Part shown: in pieces, positions 1 through 7,814 of the stretch
Layout of the letters: each line of letters starts with the position of its first letter
How positions within the stretch are numbered: the first letter of the stretch is position 1
Source: Paraburkholderia lycopersici
Lineage (GTDB): Bacteria; Pseudomonadota; Gammaproteobacteria; Burkholderiales; Burkholderiaceae
Direction of reading: 5' to 3'
Assembly: GCF_900096975.1 (NCBI RefSeq)
Contig: NZ_FMYQ01000004.1
Coordinates: 1-64,000, forward strand
DNA: 64,000 bases
The notes under the pieces: model-generated
Told to the model about the DNA's origin: nothing
The model's input: the letters and a program-made list of their open reading frames with translations, nothing else
Databases searched by the model: none
Position numbers and translations under genes: made by a program

Positions 1-94
1 TGATGAGCGGGAACGCCACGAAGTCCCAGCGATTGGGCAACACGCGCCACGCCGAGGCGTTGGCCGTGCGGTTCAGGTTGAAGCTGAACTCCAT
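1..94 (-). CDS. ABC transporter permease, N-terminal fragment
   Basis: Only the first 31 codons are in the window and the gene continues off the left edge. The peptide begins MEFSFNLNRTANASAWRVLP and runs into a hydrophobic stretch (WDFVAFPLI), which matches what I remember of the large duplicated-permease subunit of NitT/TauT-like anion ABC transporters in Burkholderia. The start is well supported: GGAGG lies about 8 bases upstream on the minus strand. The substrate is unknown to me. The gene follows an unusually long leader (see 316-589). The identification rests on a short N-terminus, so it is moderate. Confidence 0.55.
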   Translation of the reverse strand, partial: MEFSFNLNRTANASAWRVLPNRWDFVAFPLI

Positions 95-315
95 TAGCGG
101 CCTCCGTTAGCGGACACAAGCGTGGACACAGGCATGGGCGCGCGCGGCCAGGCCGGCGCAGGCGCGCGCTGCGCGGCGGGACGTTCGCAATGTGTGGTTG
201 AACTGGTTCATATCGAAACACCGGCGATTAGTGATTGCGCGAGGCCCTCGCGCGGCGCATACGGCCCGCCGGGTCGGCTGGACGTACGCGCGGGGATCGT
301 TGCATCGAGACTTGA

Positions 316-477
316 TCAGACCCGAAACACGCGCGCTCGCAGGTCTCGCCAGCGCGCGGCGAGTCGAGATTTCCGGCAGGGCGGCGGGACGGGGGCGCGC
401 TCACGCGCGCCGAGCACATCGGGATGGAGGAAGTGCTGCGATTGCGGCAGGTGCGGCAAAAGAAGGCCGAAGTTCAT
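316..477 (-). CDS. Small ORF (53 aa) in the leader of the ABC permease gene
   Basis: The ATG at 477 follows a good Shine-Dalgarno sequence (AGGAG, about 8 bases upstream). The predicted product starts MNFGLLLPHLPQSQHFL and becomes Arg/Ala-rich. It shows no family, signal peptide or membrane segment that I recognise. It sits directly downstream of a strong hairpin (512-589) and 222 bases upstream of the permease start on the same strand, the arrangement of a leader peptide. Because GC-rich DNA produces many open frames, it may be noncoding; the ribosome binding site is the main argument for it. Confidence 0.35.
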   Translation of the reverse strand: MNFGLLLPHLPQSQHFLHPDVLGARERAPVPPPCRKSRLAARWRDLRARVFRV

Positions 478-511
478 ACTGGTTCTCCTGGCGTCGCGAA
501 GACGCGTTGGG

Positions 512-589
512 GAGGAAAGCCAGCAGACCCGGCAGCGCGCGTTCAGCGCCAGTTCGGCGCACAGCGGCTCACGTCTGCCTGCTTTCCTC
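512..589 (-). promoter_or_regulatory. Long imperfect hairpin, candidate structured leader RNA
   Basis: The arms GAGGAAAGC..CAGAC (512-528) and GTCTG..GCTTTCCTC (573-589) pair over 17 positions with a 3-base internal loop. They enclose about 44 bases that can form further GC-rich stems. On the minus strand this lies just before the ribosome binding site of the small ORF at 477. No U-run follows, so it is not a simple terminator. I do not recognise it as a known riboswitch class. Confidence 0.45.
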
Positions 590-1281
590 AGTGCAATTCG
601 AAAGGAAGCGGCATAACGGGTAACTGTCACTGTCAGACATCGGAACTCCTTATCGTCACGGCGGCTGCCTGGCGGCCTCGATCGGGCACGCGGCTCGAAC
701 GCGAAGCGGCCGCAGGCGGCGCATGTGTCGATCCGCACGCCTCGCCGTCATGGCGAAACGAACGGACCGTGCCGCAAGCGCGCATCGATTGACGGCGAAC
801 TTACGGCGCGATGTCGGCCATCCGCGGCGCTTGAAAAGCTCAAGGCGCTGCGGCGTCGGTCGACGCTATTCAAGAGTGCACGAGGATTTACTGCTGGACG
901 CGCACCATCTGCCTGGCTGGCAAGACGGCGGCTGAAAGAAAGGGAGCGCGGACGTCCTGCCGGTCAGGCAGCGAAACTGTTCGAAGATCGACTACTGCTA
1001 CTGTCCAAGGCGTCAGCCCCTTTTGTTAAGACGGGCGAATTTTAGGCGCGCCACCTGTCCGAAGTCAACACGATTCGCACCCGGCGTCAAATCTCGTGCC
1101 AATGCCGCCACAACGCCGGCTGGCGGCCCCGTTTGCGGCTCGACGGACAGCATCGGCAAACCGTCTCTCAAAGAGGAACCGTTCACTGCTTCTCCGTACG
1201 GCGCGCCGCCCCGGCCGATTTGCGGCGACGGCTGCCAACAGGTAGGGCGCAACGCAATCCGCATACCCGGCGCGGCCCGCC
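590..1281. other. Gene-free stretch
   Basis: About 690 bases with open frames on both strands but no convincing protein, ribosome binding site or RNA gene. It presumably holds the promoter of the minus-strand leader and permease. I see nothing else in it. Confidence 0.4.
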
Positions 1282-1743
1282 TCATGCGCTCTTGCGCAAC
1301 GCCTGCTGACTGGTTTCACCTGCGCCCATGCGCTCGAGCCGCTCGCTCGCCTCCGTGAGCGCCCACAGCGGCGCGCTTTGCAACTGACGGTCGTACACAG
1401 TCACGAGTCCGGCGAGCGCCTCGAAGCCGGCTTCGTCGAGTTGCCAGCCGCCGCCCGTGTTGCCGCGCTCGAAGCAGTCGATCAGCGCCACATCCGCTAC
1501 GCGCACCTGCTCCGGTTCGAGCGCGCCATACCCCGCCTCTGCAATCGATTGCGCGAGCACATGAGCATGAAGCACGGCGCGCGCGTCGTCGCCGGTGCCG
1601 CCCCGCCGAAGCGCGGCTAGCGCGAGATGCACTTGCAGCGCGAGCTCGTTGGCGACGGCATGCGGAATCGGCAGCAACATCGACTTGCTGCGACGGGCGC
1701 GGCCGGCTGGCGAGCGGTGCGGAAAGGGGATCGTCCTGACCAT
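1282..1743 (-). CDS. Hypothetical protein of a Burkholderiales family
   Basis: The product is about 153 aa with a basic N-terminus ending in SKSMLLPIPHAVANELALQV, then helical Ala/Leu-rich sequence and a C-terminal segment (GFEALAGLVTVYDRQL). I remember similar short proteins in Burkholderia genomes, often loosely labelled Fis-family regulators, but I see no clear Fis helix-turn-helix here. The start is uncertain: ATG at 1743 and ATG at 1680 are both possible and neither has a strong ribosome binding site. It stands alone on the minus strand, and I assign no function. Confidence 0.5.
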   Translation of the reverse strand: MVRTIPFPHRSPAGRARRSKSMLLPIPHAVANELALQVHLALAALRRGGTGDDARAVLHAHVLAQSIAEAGYGALEPEQVRVADVALIDCFERGNTGGGWQLDEAGFEALAGLVTVYDRQLQSAPLWALTEASERLERMGAGETSQQALRKSA

Positions 1744-1882
1744 GGAATCGGGCACGTAAGATTCTGTTCCGTGCAATAACGGCACGCCGCGCCGAAGATT
1801 GAGCGTCGTTTCTCAATTCAGGTGTAACGATCGGTGACATCGATGCGGGCCGCATCGCCCGTGCGGCCGTCGGAGAGCGGCG

Positions 1883-2335
1883 TCAGCGCGCTTCGCCCTC
1901 GCCGCGACGCGCGGCCACGAATGCCTCGATGTGACGGATGGCCTGCTCGCACTGTTCGAGCGAGAGGAGGTGGATCGACGGGTTGGGCAGGTCGAAGCCC
2001 AGTTCGCCCGCCAGCCAGCGTATTGCCTTGCCGCGCGCCTCGAAGGCGTTGACCTTGTCGCGCCGCATTTTCGCGGCGACCAGCGGTTCGAGCGCGTCGT
2101 GCAGGCGGCTCTTGGCGTCGCGCAAGGCGGCATTGGCGAGCCGGCCGAGCGGCACGTTGCGCGTGCTGCGCGCAGGCACGCCGATCCACGCTTCGCAAGG
2201 CGCGCAGATCCAGAGCGGGCCATGATCGTCGCGATACGGGTAAGCCTCGTCGGCAAAGCGCGCGAGCACGGCTTTCGCGCCGCAGTAGTCGCACAACGGC
2301 TGCGGTAGCGCCTTGACCGGGCGGCCTACGCGCAT
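1883..2335 (-). CDS. Zinc-ribbon-containing hypothetical protein (DUF3268-like)
   Basis: The product is about 150 aa. Near the N-terminus two Cys pairs, CDYC and CAPC about 29 residues later, form a likely zinc ribbon. A helical region follows with AFEARGKAIRWLAGELG and a C-terminal PNPSIHLLSLEQCEQAI segment typical of the DUF3268 (zinc-finger-containing) family. The start at 2335 is chosen because GAGGAG lies about 10 bases upstream; earlier codons lack one. The role is unknown, possibly nucleic-acid or protein binding. It lies downstream of the MFS gene on the same strand, with 177 bases between. Confidence 0.6.
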   Translation of the reverse strand: MRVGRPVKALPQPLCDYCGAKAVLARFADEAYPYRDDHGPLWICAPCEAWIGVPARSTRNVPLGRLANAALRDAKSRLHDALEPLVAAKMRRDKVNAFEARGKAIRWLAGELGFDLPNPSIHLLSLEQCEQAIRHIEAFVAARRGEGEAR

Positions 2336-2512
2336 GCCGCGCTCCTCGGGGCAATGGTCGACTGATGCATGACGGGATGAGCAGGTGAGAAAAACGGTGA
2401 TCCGTGGCGAGCCGCCGCGTGTCGGAAAGGATAACGGCAAAACCCGGCGGACAGCATCGGAGGACGCGGCCCCGCCGTCGGCATGCGTTTTTGTCGCACG
2501 ATCCGCGCGCAG

Positions 2513-3787
2513 CTAACTGGCGCTCGCGGTGGCGCGCGCCTCTTCGCGCTCGAGCGAGCGCGTGTCTCGCAGCGCGGGGAAAAGCCGCATCCATAGCAGC
2601 GCGACACAGATCGTCGCCACGCCGCCCACCAGCACGGCGCGCTGCGCGCCCCACCAGCCGGCGGTCAGGCCCGACTCGAACTCGCCAAGCTGATTCGACG
2701 TGCCGATGAAGAGCGAATTGACCGCGCTCACGCGGCCGAGCGTCTCGTCGGGCGTGCGCAGCTGCACGAGCGAGGTGCGCACGACCACGCTCACCACGTC
2801 CGAGGCGCCGAGCACGGCCAGCGCAATGAGCGACACGACGATGTTGTGCGAGAGCCCGAACGCGATCGTCGCGCAGCCGAATACGATCACCCCGCCGAAC
2901 ATCGCAAGGCCCGGCCGTCGCCGCAGCGGAAAGTGCGCGAGCCAGATCGAGCCCGCCAGCGCGCCTGCGGCCGAGGCGGAACGCAAGAGCCCGAGCGCGA
3001 CGGGACCCGCGTGGAGGATGTCGCGGGCGAACACGGGCAACAACGCCGTGGCGCCGCCGAACAGCACGGCAAAAAGATCGAGCGACAGCGCGCCGAGAAT
3101 CACGGGCTGCGAGCGGATGAACGCGATGCCCGAGAACACGGATTCGAGTGTGACGGGCGCGCGCGCTGGCGGTTTCGCGCGCATGGGGATCGTGCCCGAG
3201 AGCACGCCCGCCGCCGCGAACGCAAGCGCGCAGGTGACGTAGGCTGGCGTTGCGCCGATGCCGTAGAGCAGGCCGCCCAGCGCAGGGCCGACGATGTTCG
3301 CAGTCTGGTTCGCCGAGGTCGCCCAGGCGGTGGCGTTCGGCAACTGCGCACGCGGCACGACGCCCGGCAGCAAGGACGAAATGGCCGGCGACTCGAACGC
3401 GCGCGCCGCGCCCACGCAGGCAGCGAGCGCATAGATGAGCGGCGCGCCCAGCCAGCCGCCGAGCGTGCCGGCGGCGAAGGTCAGCGCCGCGGCGCCTTCG
3501 ACGAACTGGCAGGCGGAAGCGATGCGCCTGCGGTCGTAACGATCCGCCACGTGACCAACCACGAGCGTGAGGCAAAACATCGGCAGGAACTGCGCAAGGC
3601 CGACGAGACCGAGCGCGAAAGCGCTATGCGTGAGCGCATAGATGTGCCAGCCCATTGCGACGGCGAGCATCTGGAACGCAAGCGAAGACAGCACGCGCGC
3701 GCCATAGAAACGCTGGAAGCCGCGATTGCGCGAAAGACTGGGCGGGTCTTCGGACGCCGCTTCCGGGGCCGGGGAAGATGTGGTCAT
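2513..3787 (-). CDS. MFS efflux transporter (EntS-like)
   Basis: A 424-aa inner-membrane protein with about 12 hydrophobic segments. The loop between helices 2 and 3 carries the MFS signature GHVADRYDRRRI. The pattern (RVLSSLAFQMLAVAMGWHIY near the N-terminus, a second half starting around residue 210, a basic C-terminus) resembles the EntS/MFS_3 group of exporters. Length is normal for the family. The substrate cannot be read from sequence and no siderophore genes are nearby. It is followed by the zinc-ribbon gene on the same strand, and about 175 bases separate it from the divergent gene at 3965. Confidence 0.75.
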   Translation of the reverse strand: MTTSSPAPEAASEDPPSLSRNRGFQRFYGARVLSSLAFQMLAVAMGWHIYALTHSAFALGLVGLAQFLPMFCLTLVVGHVADRYDRRRIASACQFVEGAAALTFAAGTLGGWLGAPLIYALAACVGAARAFESPAISSLLPGVVPRAQLPNATAWATSANQTANIVGPALGGLLYGIGATPAYVTCALAFAAAGVLSGTIPMRAKPPARAPVTLESVFSGIAFIRSQPVILGALSLDLFAVLFGGATALLPVFARDILHAGPVALGLLRSASAAGALAGSIWLAHFPLRRRPGLAMFGGVIVFGCATIAFGLSHNIVVSLIALAVLGASDVVSVVVRTSLVQLRTPDETLGRVSAVNSLFIGTSNQLGEFESGLTAGWWGAQRAVLVGGVATICVALLWMRLFPALRDTRSLEREEARATASAS

Positions 3788-3909
3788 GAACAGCGGGCGA
3801 GCGCGAAAGGCGGGTGCGCGATAGGGCGTAAAAGCGGCAATTCTAGTTCATGCGGCGCAGCGTCACACGACTGCGGCGCGCTGCGCGACGGACGCGCCGC
3901 GTCTCCGAC

Positions 3910-3935
3910 CCGTTATATCTTATAGAATACATCGA
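3910..3935. promoter_or_regulatory. ModE-like operator A
   Basis: A 26-bp imperfect inverted repeat with left arm CCGTTATAT and right arm AATACATCGA. It has the CGTTATAT...CG form of ModE (molybdate-responsive) operators and the same length and arm spacing as the sites at 4580 and 7774. It ends 29 bases before the TTG start of the gene at 3965. Confidence 0.5.
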
Positions 3936-3964
3936 ATGAGACATCCAATAGACGGAGGCTGAGA

Positions 3965-4552
3965 TTGGCAAGCAGCCGGCCCCTCGTGAGCACAACATCG
4001 ACGTCGCAGGCCACTGGCGCATCGGCGCGAAACGGCGTGGACGGCTTCGCGGCCACGCTCACCACGCTGCGTCCCGCGTCGGGACACGAGCGCGCGGAGC
4101 TGATCCGCGACGTGATCGACGCGTTCCGGCGGCTACGCAACAGCATCGAGCGTTTCAACCGCATGCTCGCGAACGGAAGCGGCGGCGGCGCAGCAGCAGC
4201 GCCGGTCGGCGCGTCGCTGCAGCCGCTGCTCGCCGCGCTCTCACGACATGTCGACGTTACCCGCTTCGACCGGCTGCGCGAACTCAAGCGCGCGGTTCGC
4301 GATGCACGCCGGCTCGACAAAACGCGCGACGCACTCTTCAGCGACGCGTTCAGTCTCGATACCGAAGCGCTGCGCCGGACCGTCGCCGAGCTGGAACGGC
4401 TCGACGCCACTTTCGTCGGGCTTGGCGTCGAGCACGTGCTCGAACAGCATGCGCATGCGATGGCCGCACGCTCGCGAAAATCGACCGATGCGCGCCCCAT
4501 TGGCGCGGTCACCGTTGTCGCCGCCACGCTCGAGCGCGAACCCGCCGCCTGA
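3965..4552 (+). CDS. Hypothetical protein behind a ModE-like operator
   Basis: The product is about 195 aa, Ala/Arg-rich and mostly helical, with heptad-like stretches such as ELIRDVIDAFRRLRNSIERF and ALRRTVAELERLD. It has no signal peptide or membrane segment. The TTG start at 3965 has GGAGG about 8 bases upstream. I recognise no family. It is immediately preceded by a ModE-like palindrome and is followed by the DUF2325 gene, which has its own matching palindrome, so a molybdenum-linked role is inferred from context only. Confidence 0.5.
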   Translation: MASSRPLVSTTSTSQATGASARNGVDGFAATLTTLRPASGHERAELIRDVIDAFRRLRNSIERFNRMLANGSGGGAAAAPVGASLQPLLAALSRHVDVTRFDRLRELKRAVRDARRLDKTRDALFSDAFSLDTEALRRTVAELERLDATFVGLGVEHVLEQHAHAMAARSRKSTDARPIGAVTVVAATLEREPAA

Positions 4553-4579
4553 ACCGCGCTGCCGGCTGAGTTCCGGCTT

Positions 4580-4605
4580 TCGTTATATTCCATGGTATAT
4601 TTCGA
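4580..4605. promoter_or_regulatory. ModE-like operator B
   Basis: A 26-bp imperfect inverted repeat, left arm TCGTTATAT, right arm TATATTTCGA, with the same geometry as sites A and C. It lies 28 bases after the stop of the preceding gene and 156 bases before the preferred start of the DUF2325 gene; a TTG codon at 4627 would be closer. Confidence 0.55.
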
Positions 4606-4761
4606 TGTCGGCGCGCGGCCACCGCCTTGAGTCGCATATCGAGTCACCGCGCCAGCGACAGGCCGCGCCATGCGCATCGACGTCTGCCGACCGGAGCCGG
4701 CGCTTCAGCGCTGACTTCGGCCCATGCAGAGCCCGCGTTCCGCACCGGATCAGAGGTCACC

Positions 4762-6093
4762 ATGCACGCACCGCCGTTCCGCCTCGCCCGCACGCCGGGC
4801 AACGCATCCCCGCAAGAATCCCCGCAGCGCGCCTTCGCGAGCGCCGACTGCTGCGGTCCCTCGCAAGCCGAGCTCGCCCGTGCGCGGCAGCGCACGCGGC
4901 TGTCGGAACTCGATGCGCATCTGCACTGCTCCATCATCGGCACTTGCCTGAGCACGCACGAGTTGCGCAAGCTGGTCCCGAAATACACTACGCTCGACGC
5001 CCAGCGCGCGAGCGACCTCCACATCCATCACGCCGCAGTGGAACTGGCGATCGAAGGCGGCGCGGGCGGCAAGGCATTGCAAAAGGCCCTCGACACGCGT
5101 TATGCAGGGGCGGTCCGCCGTTTCTCCGGCGCACGCGACACGCAAGCCGTGCTCGCGCTCTGGAATGAAGCGCTCGCGAACGGCGAGATCCCACCCGCTT
5201 ACTGGGCGCTGATGACTCATCCGGCCACGACAATGGAGGTGCGTCAGGCCGCATTCGGCGAGCTGCACATGCTCTCGCACCTCGTTGGCGCGGCCAATCG
5301 CGCGGACCTGCGGCGCCTCGTGGCGCTGGAGGCGGAAAACGCCGGCTTGCAGGCCAAGGTCGAGCGCCAGCAGGCCCGCTTGCACGAGATGAGCCGGGAG
5401 CGCGACGCGGCCCGCGACGCGCTCGAGACACAGACCGCGCAGTCCGCGGCGCAGCGGGTGCCAGGCGAAGCCACGGCGCTTCACGCACGAGTCGAGGCGT
5501 TGCAGGAAGCGCTCGCGGCACGCGACGCGCGGCTCGCGCTGCAGACGAGCCGCCGCGAAGCCGCCGAGCAGCGCGCCAATGCCGACGCCGCCACGCTCCA
5601 GACGCTACGCGCGCAGCTCGACGAGGCCCACGCGCTGATCGACGCCCTGCGCGCCGAAGTGCACGCGATGGAACAAGCGGCGCAAGTCCACGTAGACGAT
5701 GCGCCGACCCAGCGCGCGCTCCCTGCGGACGCGCTCAAAGGCCGCCGCATCGTCTACGTGGGCGGCCGACCGGGCTCGAATCACGCACTCAGGCGCTGGG
5801 TGGAATCGGCTGGGGGAGAACTGACCGTACACGACGGCGGCGTGGAGGATCGCAAGGGCCTGCTCGCAGTGGCGCTGGCAGGCGCGGATCTCGCGGTGTT
5901 CCCCGTGGACTGCATCGATCACGATTCGATGAACACGCTCAAGCGCGTATGCGAGCGGCAGCGGGTGACGTATCACCCGCTACGCACGGCCAGTCTTGCA
6001 AGCTTCGTGGAACTGATGGTGCGCCTGCACGCACCTGCGGCGCCCACGCTCGCGGCCGTGCCGGTTTCGCGTTTTTGTCTACGAAACGGCTGA
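4762..6093 (+). CDS. DUF2325-domain protein with central coiled coil
   Basis: A 443-aa protein in three parts. The N-terminal domain has paired cysteines (SADCCGP) and a CSIIGTCLSTHELRKL segment. A long coiled coil spans about residues 180-330. The C-terminal DUF2325 domain (about 340-430) begins GRRIVYVGGRPGSNHALRRW and ends near the conserved CERQRVTYHPL. DUF2325 proteins are predicted to be redox or metal related, but their function is not established. ATG 4762 is chosen for the AGAGG ribosome binding site. The upstream ModE-like operator and the mod genes that follow suggest a molybdenum-responsive role (inference). Confidence 0.75.
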   Translation: MHAPPFRLARTPGNASPQESPQRAFASADCCGPSQAELARARQRTRLSELDAHLHCSIIGTCLSTHELRKLVPKYTTLDAQRASDLHIHHAAVELAIEGGAGGKALQKALDTRYAGAVRRFSGARDTQAVLALWNEALANGEIPPAYWALMTHPATTMEVRQAAFGELHMLSHLVGAANRADLRRLVALEAENAGLQAKVERQQARLHEMSRERDAARDALETQTAQSAAQRVPGEATALHARVEALQEALAARDARLALQTSRREAAEQRANADAATLQTLRAQLDEAHALIDALRAEVHAMEQAAQVHVDDAPTQRALPADALKGRRIVYVGGRPGSNHALRRWVESAGGELTVHDGGVEDRKGLLAVALAGADLAVFPVDCIDHDSMNTLKRVCERQRVTYHPLRTASLASFVELMVRLHAPAAPTLAAVPVSRFCLRNG

Positions 6094-6118
6094 CCGACAC
6101 CCGCTCTGCGTCACGGCG

Positions 6119-6544
6119 CTAAACCTTCACGAGCTTGACGAGCGCCTCGATCTCGGGCGCGCACACCGTTGCGGCGCGTGCCTCGATGCTGCGGTAGAGG
6201 CGAACGATTTCTTCACCGACCGGCGTGAGCATGCTGCCGCCGCCGCTCTGCCCGCCGTGCTCGGACACCGTGGCCGGCGACTCCAGCGCACGGTTCAGTT
6301 CGTCCATCAGCAGCCACGCGCGCCGGTACGACATGTTCATGCTGCGTGCCGCCGCCGAGATCGAGCCATGCTCGCGAACGGCTTCGAGCAGCGACACTTT
6401 GCCAGGTCCGAGCGCGATCGTGCCATCCTGGATGATACGCATGCGAAAACGCACCTCGGGCTGGGCCCGCTTTTGCGCTTGCGTGGGCACGGGAGCATCG
6501 ACTCGTGGCCGATCGTCGGGAGGTCTGGTCATGCGCGCAAGCAT
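6119..6544 (-). CDS. modE: ModE-type winged-helix regulator lacking the molybdate-binding half
   Basis: The product is about 141 aa. The central segment SISAAARSMNMSYRRAWLLM is the characteristic helix-turn-helix of ModE N-terminal domains, followed by the wing (GGQSGGGSMLTPVGEEIVRLY). Full-length ModE has C-terminal Mop domains that bind molybdate; here the protein stops after the DNA-binding domain. A separate molbindin is encoded two genes upstream in the same operon, so sensing and DNA binding appear to be split. The start is uncertain (ATG 6544 or 6532, neither with a clear ribosome binding site). Expected targets are the three ModE-like palindromes at 3910, 4580 and 7774. Confidence 0.8.
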   Translation of the reverse strand: MLARMTRPPDDRPRVDAPVPTQAQKRAQPEVRFRMRIIQDGTIALGPGKVSLLEAVREHGSISAAARSMNMSYRRAWLLMDELNRALESPATVSEHGGQSGGGSMLTPVGEEIVRLYRSIEARAATVCAPEIEALVKLVKV

Positions 6545-6582
6545 ACACGATGCGTGCTGCGCGCCGCACCCTGGCCGAACGG

Positions 6583-7185
6583 CTAGCGCCCGGCGGGAAA
6601 GCAGAAACCGAAGTCCTCGCAGCCAGGGCAGCCGGGTGCGGGACCGGGCGCGGCGCCTGTCGCCTGCGCGAGTTCGCGCGCGAGCAGTTTCTTCCAGCGC
6701 AGGCCTTCGGCGTTGCGCGCCACGACCTCGGGGAAGAAACGCTCCAGCATGCGCGTGACGTCGTCGCGTCCGCGCAGGCCAAGGTCGCGCCATAAATGAT
6801 CGGGGCGCAGGCACGCGCGAGCGATGATCGCGGCGAGACAACGCACGTCGCCGGGATCGGCCTGCGGCGCGGCCAGGGAAACGAGGAAGCCGTGCATTGC
6901 AGCGGCGAACGCGGCATGTTCCGCATTCGCGACGAAGAGCGCGTGCTGCGCGCCCTCGCTCGGCGCGCCCACGAAGTGCCGCGCGCCCAGTGCCTCCAGC
7001 TGCGAGCGCGACAAACCGAGCAACGCCAGTTCGCCGCGTACCTCGCGCGCCGCGACGAGCCGCGCGAAGAGCCAGGCATCGGGCGTACGAGGCGCCGAGG
7101 GCACACCTGTCAGCGCATCGCAGCGCACGGCGGCAAGCCGCTCGAGATCGCCGGATTCCGGCTGCGAGGCGGTGTCCTGACTCAT
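6583..7185 (-). CDS. nifQ: NifQ-like protein with an incomplete cysteine motif
   Basis: A 200-aa protein. The central part LRPDHLWRDLGLRGRDDVTR, FFPEVVARN and LRWKKLLARELA match NifQ, the protein that delivers molybdenum for the nitrogenase FeMo-cofactor. NifQ normally ends with four cysteines (C-x4-C-x2-C-x5-C) that hold an iron-sulfur/Mo cluster. Here only CPGCEDFGFC is present (C-x2-C-x5-C) and the first Cys is missing. It lies between molbindin and ModE in one minus-strand operon. No nitrogenase structural genes are in the window. Family assignment is good; retained function is doubtful. Confidence 0.72.
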   Translation of the reverse strand: MSQDTASQPESGDLERLAAVRCDALTGVPSAPRTPDAWLFARLVAAREVRGELALLGLSRSQLEALGARHFVGAPSEGAQHALFVANAEHAAFAAAMHGFLVSLAAPQADPGDVRCLAAIIARACLRPDHLWRDLGLRGRDDVTRMLERFFPEVVARNAEGLRWKKLLARELAQATGAAPGPAPGCPGCEDFGFCFPAGR

Positions 7186-7215
7186 GGCGCGATCGCGAGT
7201 GACGCCAGCAGCCGT

Positions 7216-7644
7216 TCAGCCATCCACGCCAATAATCACGCTCGACGCCTTGAAAAGCGCCACAGCCTGCTTGCCCGCCGCGAGGCCGAGGCGATCGACG
7301 CTGTCGTTGGTCACGATGGCCGCGACCTGCGCGCCGCCCGGCACCGTGAGCACGACGTCGGCGTTGACCGCGCCCTTCGTGACCGACGAGATCGTGCCCG
7401 CGAGGGCATTGCGCGTGGACACCTTGCTCGCGTCGCCGTCGACCATGAGGATCACCGACGACGCCTTCACGAGCGCGAAGGCCGGCTTGCCGGCGGCAAG
7501 CCCCATCGACGCGACGCTGCCGTGCGTGATGATCGCGACGATCTCGAGGCCGCCGTCGGCCCGCAGCGTGACTTCGTCGTTGACGGCGCCAGCCTTGACT
7601 GCGCTGATCTGGCCGGAGAAATGGTTACGGGCGCTCGTACGCAT
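7216..7644 (-). CDS. mop: Molbindin with two Mop domains
   Basis: A 142-aa cytoplasmic molybdate-binding protein made of two tandem Mop (TOBE-like) repeats of about 68 residues. Each starts N-x-(F/L)-(S/A)-G-x-I and contains a GSV/DSV turn followed by LGLAAGK and VKASSVI or FKASSVI. Such proteins bind molybdate or tungstate oxyanions as higher oligomers and buffer or present them. GAGGAG about 9 bases upstream supports the ATG at 7644. It is the first gene of the operon mop-nifQ-modE, divergent from modA, and could act as the sensor half for the truncated ModE (inference). Confidence 0.88.
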   Translation of the reverse strand: MRTSARNHFSGQISAVKAGAVNDEVTLRADGGLEIVAIITHGSVASMGLAAGKPAFALVKASSVILMVDGDASKVSTRNALAGTISSVTKGAVNADVVLTVPGGAQVAAIVTNDSVDRLGLAAGKQAVALFKASSVIIGVDG

Positions 7645-7773
7645 GAAAGTCTCCTCGATCGAGAAAAATGTGCAGGGTGGAACAGGACTCCCAGTTTAGC
7701 CGTGTCGGTGTGACGCGCTGGCCATCCATGCACGAATTGGCCATCCGGATAAGTACATGGATACACCAGTCCA

Positions 7774-7799
7774 TCGTAATATATGAGCCTTTATAACGG
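7774..7799. promoter_or_regulatory. ModE-like operator C, between mop and modA
   Basis: A 26-bp inverted repeat with left arm TCGTAATAT and right arm TTTATAACGG. It lies 15 bases before the modA start and 130 bases before the divergent mop start, the classical position for molybdate repression of a mod transporter operon. It matches sites A and B in length and arm spacing. Confidence 0.65.
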
Positions 7800-7814
7800 T
7801 ACGGGGTGTCGAAC

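Noticed and set aside
723..1045. Short overlapping plus-strand open frames near the left edge
   Set aside because: Their composition is that of random high-GC DNA and none has a convincing start signal or family.
1818..3575. A 585-codon minus-strand frame across the zinc-ribbon and MFS genes
   Set aside because: It is an out-of-frame shadow rich in Arg and Ala; the overlapping genes have clear families.
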